This document shows, one piece after another, positions 59,851 to 64,000 of a DNA stretch of 64,000 nucleotides. The DNA comes from CATOSP01 sp965205385 (lineage in GTDB: Bacteria; Chloroflexota; Dehalococcoidia; Lucifugimonadales; UBA3495). The notes beneath the pieces are model-generated. The model was not told the origin of the DNA and ran no database searches. It saw only the letters and a list, made by a program, of their open reading frames with translations. Position numbers and translations under genes: made by a program. The stretch covers positions 62,001 to 126,000 of the forward strand of contig CBDBGS010000003.1 of assembly GCA_965205385.1 (NCBI GenBank), written 5' to 3'. How positions within the stretch are numbered: position 1 is the stretch's first letter; each line of letters begins with the position of its first letter.

Positions 59851-60381
59851 ATGAGCATCAAAGATATTTTGCAAGGTAAGCCATTGGGGCATCCCAGCCA
59901 CCCCATGTTTGTCCACTTTCCGACCGCCCTTTTCCCCACGAGCCTGCTCTTTGATATTCTCTCCTGGGTGTTCTTACAGCCCGAACTGGTAATCGCGGCT
60001 TTCTTCAACATCGTCGTTGGCCTCGTTGGGGCTCTGCTGGCGATGGTTACTGGATTCGTGGACTATTTTGGCATGGTGCCGGGCTCTCGCAAGCGCCGGG
60101 TCACCACGTGGCACATGCTCGCAAACCTGTCCCTTGTATCGGTCTTCGCCTTAAGCCTCGCGCTTAGAGTCCCAGACTTAGACGCAAGCCGGACTGCTCC
60201 ACACGCATTGGCGCTCTCCCTCTTGGGGATGCCGCTCCTTTTGGTGGGAAATTACTTCGGCGCCGAGCTAGTGTACCGGATGGGGATGAGGGTTAACACT
60301 GGCAGGCTTCGTGAAGCTCCATTGGTTCACAGGATCGTGGCCAATGTCCAAAATAGGTTCAGACCCAGACCGTCAGCCTGA
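59851..60381 (+). CDS. DUF2231 membrane protein
   Basis: A 176-residue inner-membrane protein. The N-terminus is typical of DUF2231: GHPSHPMFVHFPTALFPTS, with a conserved His and Pro-rich segment. Four hydrophobic segments follow (SLLFDILSWVFL, the VIAAFFNIVVGLVGALLAMV span quoted as FFNIVVGLVGALL, MLANLSLVSVFALSLAL, and ALALSLLGMPLLLVGNYF). The conserved His may bind haem or metal in the family, but this is not shown. No ribosome-binding site is evident at ATG 59851. It overlaps none of its neighbours; the thiolase gene follows after 40 bases. Confidence 0.88.
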   Translation: MSIKDILQGKPLGHPSHPMFVHFPTALFPTSLLFDILSWVFLQPELVIAAFFNIVVGLVGALLAMVTGFVDYFGMVPGSRKRRVTTWHMLANLSLVSVFALSLALRVPDLDASRTAPHALALSLLGMPLLLVGNYFGAELVYRMGMRVNTGRLREAPLVHRIVANVQNRFRPRPSA

Positions 60382-60421
60382 AGACCAGTGTCCGAGCCAG
60401 ATAGAGAGGGGCTTTGACTTC

Positions 60422-61603
60422 ATGCCCGACCTGAAACGCACCGCTGCAATCGTCGGTATACACGAACACATCACCCGTTACGCTCCGGATAAGAGCGAGC
60501 TGCAAATCCAGGGAGAGAGCGTTGTCAAGGCCCTGGAGGACGCGGGTCTGACCAAGTCGGACGTGGATGGCCTGCTCACAGCTTCAAGCTCCGCCCGCAA
60601 CAGCGGCCTAAACCTGGCCGACTACCTGAATATGTACCCCAGCTACGTCGACAACACGACTGTAGGCGGAGGTTCGTTCGAGTTCCATCTTTCCCACTGT
60701 CTGAACGCCATCGCCGCCGGGCGGATGAACTGCGCCGTGATCACATATAGCAGTCTGGCGCGGTCCGGAGGCGTATCGGTGGGCACCGGGGGAGTGGCCA
60801 GGTTCGGACACCCAAGGCTGGAGCCTTCCCCTGACAGCTTCGAAGAACTCTATGGGCTAACTACGGTGGGTCTCTACGCCATGATCGCGAAGCGGCACAT
60901 GCACCTTTACGGCACCACGTCTGAGCAACTTGCCGAGATCGCCGTGGCGGTACGTCACCATGCCTCGATGAACCCGGAAGCCCTGTTCCGCAACCCTGTG
61001 ACGGTCGAAGACATAGTAAACTCCAGGATGATTTCCGATCCGCTGCATCTGCCCGACTGTTGCGTGATTACCGACGGGGGAGGGGCCGTGGTGGTTGCCT
61101 CAGCGGAGGTTGCGAGGAACTGCCGGCACACTCCGGTCTGGGTGCTCGGCGCGGGAGAAGCGGTGGCACACCAGGGCGCGGGCAAACGGGACCTGCAATA
61201 CATCGCGGCGAGGCAGAGCCACGGGCCAGCCTTTGCTATGGCAGGCGTTACCCACGAAGACATAGACATGGCTATGATCTACGATTCCTTTACCATCACT
61301 GTGCTGGAGACTCTGGAGGACCTGGGGTTCTGCCAGAAAGGCGAAGGCGGGGACTTCGTGACCGGGGGAAGATTGCAGATTGGCGGCGAATTGCCGATCA
61401 ACACCGACGGTGGCGGCCTCTCCTCCAACCACCCGGGGATGCGGGGCATATTCCTGCTGATGGAAGCCACGCGCCAGCTCAGACACCAGTTCGATGGGAC
61501 CCCAAGGCAGGTGCCCGACTGCAACATCGCACTGTGCCACGGCACGGGAGGCGCGCTGGGTACGCGGCACAGCGGCGGGACCGCCATCCTGGGGAGGGAT
61601 TAG
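60422..61603 (+). CDS. Thiolase-like protein (SCP-x/lipid-transfer type, Cys nucleophile absent)
   Basis: A 393-residue thiolase-fold protein. The usual active-site Cys region is replaced by VGGGSFEFHLSHCLNAIAAG (quoted as GGGSFEFHLSHCLNA), with no nucleophilic Cys after the glycines. The second active-site region is DMAMIYDSFTITVLETLEDL, and the C-terminal His region is CHGTGGALGTRHSGGT. This is the pattern of thiolase-like proteins paired with OB-fold partners, including retro-aldolases that act on steroid side chains with a DUF35 subunit. ATG 60422 has GAGAGGGG upstream; the longer open frame lies over the DUF2231 gene. The partner gene starts 3 bases after its stop. Confidence 0.87.
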   Translation: MPDLKRTAAIVGIHEHITRYAPDKSELQIQGESVVKALEDAGLTKSDVDGLLTASSSARNSGLNLADYLNMYPSYVDNTTVGGGSFEFHLSHCLNAIAAGRMNCAVITYSSLARSGGVSVGTGGVARFGHPRLEPSPDSFEELYGLTTVGLYAMIAKRHMHLYGTTSEQLAEIAVAVRHHASMNPEALFRNPVTVEDIVNSRMISDPLHLPDCCVITDGGGAVVVASAEVARNCRHTPVWVLGAGEAVAHQGAGKRDLQYIAARQSHGPAFAMAGVTHEDIDMAMIYDSFTITVLETLEDLGFCQKGEGGDFVTGGRLQIGGELPINTDGGGLSSNHPGMRGIFLLMEATRQLRHQFDGTPRQVPDCNIALCHGTGGALGTRHSGGTAILGRD

Positions 61604-61606
61604 ACC

Positions 61607-62017
61607 ATGCCGGACTGGAACAAGCCCCTGCCGACGGTTTCAGGGGAGACCAAGCCATTCTGGGACGCCTGCCGCCGCGGGCAGCTATTGATTCAGAAGT
61701 GCGACCGCTGCGACGAGTACCAGTTCTATCCCCGGGGAATTTGCGCCAACTGTTGGTCGGAAGACATTAAGTGGGTCACCGCCAGCGGGAAGGGCACGCT
61801 CTGGACCTACACCGTCACCTACCAGAACCGCACCCCAGGATTCGCTGAAGACGTGCCATATGTGTTGGCCCTGGTGGAGCTGGAGGAGGGAGTGAAGATG
61901 TTCACCAACATCATCGAATGCCCGCCCAGCGACGTGAGCATCGGCATGCCGGTGGAGGTCACTTTCAGGCAGGCCAACAACCAGATTTCGGTCCCTTACT
62001 TCAAACCGGCGGGGTAG
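61607..62017 (+). CDS. DUF35/OB-fold zinc-ribbon protein (thiolase partner)
   Basis: A 136-residue protein with the zinc-ribbon Cys set CDRCDEY (two Cys) and ICANCWSED (two Cys), followed by an OB-fold acyl-CoA-binding domain (GTLWTYTVTYQNR, YVLALVELEEGVKM). Such DUF35 proteins form complexes with thiolase-like partners, such as ChsH2 with Ltp2 in actinobacterial steroid degradation. The start is ATG 61607, three bases after the thiolase stop, which implies co-translation and complex formation. It would help position the CoA substrate. Confidence 0.92.
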   Translation: MPDWNKPLPTVSGETKPFWDACRRGQLLIQKCDRCDEYQFYPRGICANCWSEDIKWVTASGKGTLWTYTVTYQNRTPGFAEDVPYVLALVELEEGVKMFTNIIECPPSDVSIGMPVEVTFRQANNQISVPYFKPAG

Positions 62018-62035
62018 GTCACCGGTCCCGACCTA

Positions 62036-62647
62036 TTACCCAGCCGCCTCCGGCTGGGAATTGATGGCGGCGACATGTTTACGTCGTTGGTAGGACTGGA
62101 CGGTCCATGCGAGGTTGAGCCCGGCGATTACCAGAGCCGCTACCCAGAAGATAGAAGCGGCCGGGAGATTGTCCGTGCCGAAGGGGTGAGACCAGCCCAG
62201 TAGGGCCACGTAGAAGGCAGCGAGGAATACCAGCGCCTGAACGAATATAGTTTTTCTCTCCTTCGGATTAGACTCTCGGCGGCGCAGTAATAGGACCACC
62301 CAAACCGCATTCAGGCTGAGAAGCGCCAGAATCAAAATCACGATCAAATGAAAGCCAAATGGTAATAGACCGGGGGACGGGTAAACATTGAGGGTCCAAC
62401 CCAGATAGAACGCGGCAATCGCCAGGACCAATAGCGGCAGATGGCGAAACGAGACGATTGTTCCGACCACGTTTAGCACCACCAGAGCCGAGGCCACGGT
62501 GAATCGAAAGGACCCAAGGACGTTTGTGAACTCGAGAGACGTGTGGATGGCCGCCCAAATCCCGAGGAAACCCAGATAGAAAAACGGCCAGGCCGCGAGC
62601 AAGAGCAATCCAGAGACGAAAATTCTGAGCGCTTTCAAAATGAACAT
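62036..62647 (-). CDS. Polytopic membrane protein of unknown function
   Basis: A 203-residue integral membrane protein with about six hydrophobic spans, starting FILKALRIFVSGLLLLAAW, then FLGIWAAIHTSLEF and LVVLNVVGTIVSF, and ending in a basic loop (RRRESNPKERK) plus two more spans. The C-terminal tail contains a 20-base hairpin at the DNA level (62039-62058). I do not recognise a family. It converges with the DUF35 gene (18-base gap). The ribosome-binding site is weak. Confidence 0.65.
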   Translation of the reverse strand: MFILKALRIFVSGLLLLAAWPFFYLGFLGIWAAIHTSLEFTNVLGSFRFTVASALVVLNVVGTIVSFRHLPLLVLAIAAFYLGWTLNVYPSPGLLPFGFHLIVILILALLSLNAVWVVLLLRRRESNPKERKTIFVQALVFLAAFYVALLGWSHPFGTDNLPAASIFWVAALVIAGLNLAWTVQSYQRRKHVAAINSQPEAAG

Positions 62648-62741
62648 CCGGTGTCACATATTCGTGAGAGCAACGACTCCTGGGCAAGCGGCTCCATTCC
62701 ATGCGCTGCCGATGCGGCTCTCTGGCAGACTCGTCCAAGCC

Positions 62742-63533
62742 CTACATGACAGACCTTACCAGTCCCCCGTCCACCAGGATGGTCGTGCCGGTAATGTAAC
62801 TGGACTTGGTGGAGGCCAGGAAGGCCACCAGGTTGGCGAGTTCCACTGGCTGTCCTACACGGCCCAGGGCCGTTTCTGAGGCGCGTTGGGCCAGGGCTTC
62901 CTCTACCGGGATGCCCAGCTCGTTGGCGCGGGACGTGACGTTGGAAAGCATCCGATCACTTAGAATAGAGCCTGGGCACACGTTATTGACCAGGATGTTG
63001 TCGCGTCCCACCTCGTCGGCCAGGCTCTTTGCCCAGGCAACCACGCCCATACGGGTTGCGCCGGACAGGGCTAGATTGTCTATCGGCTGGTAGACGGTGC
63101 TGGCCAGGATGTTGATGATGCGGCCCCCGCCCTGGTTCCGCAGGTGGGGAAGGGCCTCGCGGGACATCCTCGCGAAAAAAAGCAAAGACCTTTGGACGGC
63201 CACGGCCCACTGGTCTTCGTCGGCGGTGGCTGCCCTTGCGAGCGGGGGACCGCCAGAGTTGTTGACCATGACGTCCAGGCGGCCGAACCGCTCCACCGTG
63301 GCTGCCACCAGGTCGATAATGGTGGAGTGGCTGTCCAGGTCGCCGGGAAATGACAGGACTTCCCCGCCCGTTGCCTCCCGGATTTCGTCCGCCGCGGTGT
63401 CCAAGTCGGCCTTTGTACGGCTGCACATGGCGACCTTGACACCCTCCTGCGCCAGGACATCGGCGCATGCCCTCCCCAATCCCTTGCTGGCCCCGCCAAT
63501 GATCGCTACTTTGCCTTCTAATTCTAGCTCCAT
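62742..63533 (-). CDS. SDR family protein with altered catalytic Tyr-Lys
   Basis: A 263-residue Rossmann short-chain dehydrogenase-like protein. The cofactor site GGASKGLGRACAD and the NNSGG motif are intact, and Ser is present in ILAST. The usual YxxxK is replaced by SGATR within LALSGATRMG, so Tyr and Lys are both missing. It may use a different proton donor, as some SDR subgroups do, or be a binding protein. ATG 63533 has GAGAGGGGG upstream. It closes with GTTILVDGG. It differs from the two classical SDRs at 31327 and 40013. Confidence 0.88.
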   Translation of the reverse strand: MELELEGKVAIIGGASKGLGRACADVLAQEGVKVAMCSRTKADLDTAADEIREATGGEVLSFPGDLDSHSTIIDLVAATVERFGRLDVMVNNSGGPPLARAATADEDQWAVAVQRSLLFFARMSREALPHLRNQGGGRIINILASTVYQPIDNLALSGATRMGVVAWAKSLADEVGRDNILVNNVCPGSILSDRMLSNVTSRANELGIPVEEALAQRASETALGRVGQPVELANLVAFLASTKSSYITGTTILVDGGLVRSVM

Positions 63534-63685
63534 ATGTGTCCCCCTCTCATGGTCCGATAGGCGGACTGAATTCCGTCCATCTGGCCGCACTTTTAATCAT
63601 GACTCGGCAACCGATTATATCAGCGGTGAAATCTCCGGCCAAATTGGTGGTGTTATACTTGGGCACCTGATGGCGGGAGCCCGTG

Positions 63686-64000
63686 ATGATTGAGTTGACG
63701 CCCGTACATTCCATTCTTCCCGATGATCGTGTCCTCCAGGAGATAGAGGCTTCAGCGGTCAAGTTCGCGCACGGTGTGGGGGAGATCTTGTCAGGGCGGT
63801 TCGGCCGCCAGATTTCCATCGAGTACAAGGACAAAGAACAGCGCGACCCCGTCACCGATGTAGATAAGGCCTGCCAGGAATACCTGACCAGAGCGATAAG
63901 CGCGGAGTATCCGGACCATAGCATCCTTGGCGAGGAAAGCTCCGGCGAAGAGTCAGGGGAGTCTGAGTCTCCCTGTGGCGATTTCCTGTGGGTGCTCGAT
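63686..64000 (+). CDS. Inositol monophosphatase family protein (3' cut by window edge)
   Basis: At least 105 residues of an inositol-monophosphatase-type phosphatase. Visible parts are the substrate-side helix EASAVKFAHGVGEILSG, the metal-binding Asp in QRDPVTDVDKACQE, and the Glu motif ILGEESSGE (the GEE pair binds Mg). The next Asp motif (WVLD) is at the window end. ATG 63686 follows a CGGGAG. Substrates in this family include inositol phosphate, histidinol phosphate and fructose 1,6-bisphosphate. The rest lies outside the window. Confidence 0.85.
   Translation, partial: MIELTPVHSILPDDRVLQEIEASAVKFAHGVGEILSGRFGRQISIEYKDKEQRDPVTDVDKACQEYLTRAISAEYPDHSILGEESSGEESGESESPCGDFLWVLD

Noticed and set aside
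62039..62058. Hairpin CCCAGCCG/CGGCTGGG at the end of the DUF35 and membrane-protein genes
   Set aside because: It has no T-run on either strand and lies within codons, so I do not call it a terminator.

Overview
This 64 kb, GC-rich (about 60% by eye) bacterial window has no tRNA, rRNA, CRISPR array or phage module that I can see. It is dominated by catabolic enzyme families: three vicinal-oxygen-chelate (VOC) proteins, three amidohydrolases, two GMC oxidoreductases, four crotonases, three short-chain dehydrogenases, three medium-chain dehydrogenases, two luciferase-like flavin oxidoreductases, three cupins, an extradiol-dioxygenase relative, a MmgE/PrpD protein and a lipid-transfer-type thiolase with its OB-fold partner. 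An F420:NADP oxidoreductase, a mycothiol/NDMA-type zinc dehydrogenase and miniature desulforedoxin-like proteins add an unusual cofactor set. The mix recalls the paralog-rich genomes of Chloroflexota (SAR202/Dehalococcoidia-type) degraders of recalcitrant organic matter. That placement is an inference from gene content, not from a marker gene.

Layout. 1-4145: dienelactone hydrolase (cut by the left edge), VOC protein, amidohydrolase, GMC oxidoreductase. 4142-6036: a decayed IS1182-like element bounded by CTAG repeats and imperfect inverted repeats, inserted exactly at the GMC stop codon. 6207-8566: a frameshifted Abi/HEPN gene, a VOC gene, and an enolase-superfamily gene with an in-frame TGA. 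8601-14784: a deaminase/chlorohydrolase-type amidohydrolase facing RidA, an amidase coupled to rtcB, and a CapA-like protein. 14930-22512: an Abhydrolase_10 protein, a phosphodiesterase-like protein, DinB, a cupin, an overlapping DUF4258/DUF2283-like pair, a second GMC oxidoreductase, and vapB with a nonsense-mutated vapC. 22592-31107: zinc alcohol dehydrogenase, a two-subunit TPP decarboxylase, NUDIX, aconitase, an MFS transporter, an amidohydrolase. 31327-40765: SDR plus three crotonases, a cupin, a DASS transporter, a fourth crotonase, MmgE/PrpD, quinone oxidoreductase, SDR. 41039-46406: DUF2851, a cupin, a TM/coiled-coil protein, DUF429 nuclease-fold protein with a retropepsin-like protease, an oxaloacetate-decarboxylase-type lyase, a PIG-L deacetylase. 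46474-54184: gamma-glutamyltransferase, then extradiol-dioxygenase-like and luciferase-like genes, HAD phosphatase, VOC, zinc dehydrogenase and a second luciferase-like gene. 54271-64000: two tiny Cys4 redox proteins, an orphan, a nitroreductase, a thioredoxin-like pair, npdG, a 51-residue Cys-rich protein, DUF2231, the thiolase/DUF35 pair, a membrane protein, an active-site-divergent SDR, and an inositol-monophosphatase-like gene cut by the right edge.

Genes mostly sit in short co-directional runs with good Shine-Dalgarno sites, and several hairpin terminators and sigma70-like promoters are visible. The clearest biology is oxidative attack on, and CoA-dependent breakdown of, diverse small organics. 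The most unusual material is (i) the cluster of decaying selfish or defence genes, (ii) the retropepsin/DUF429 pair, (iii) crotonase and SDR paralogs that have lost canonical catalytic residues, and (iv) very small redox proteins.
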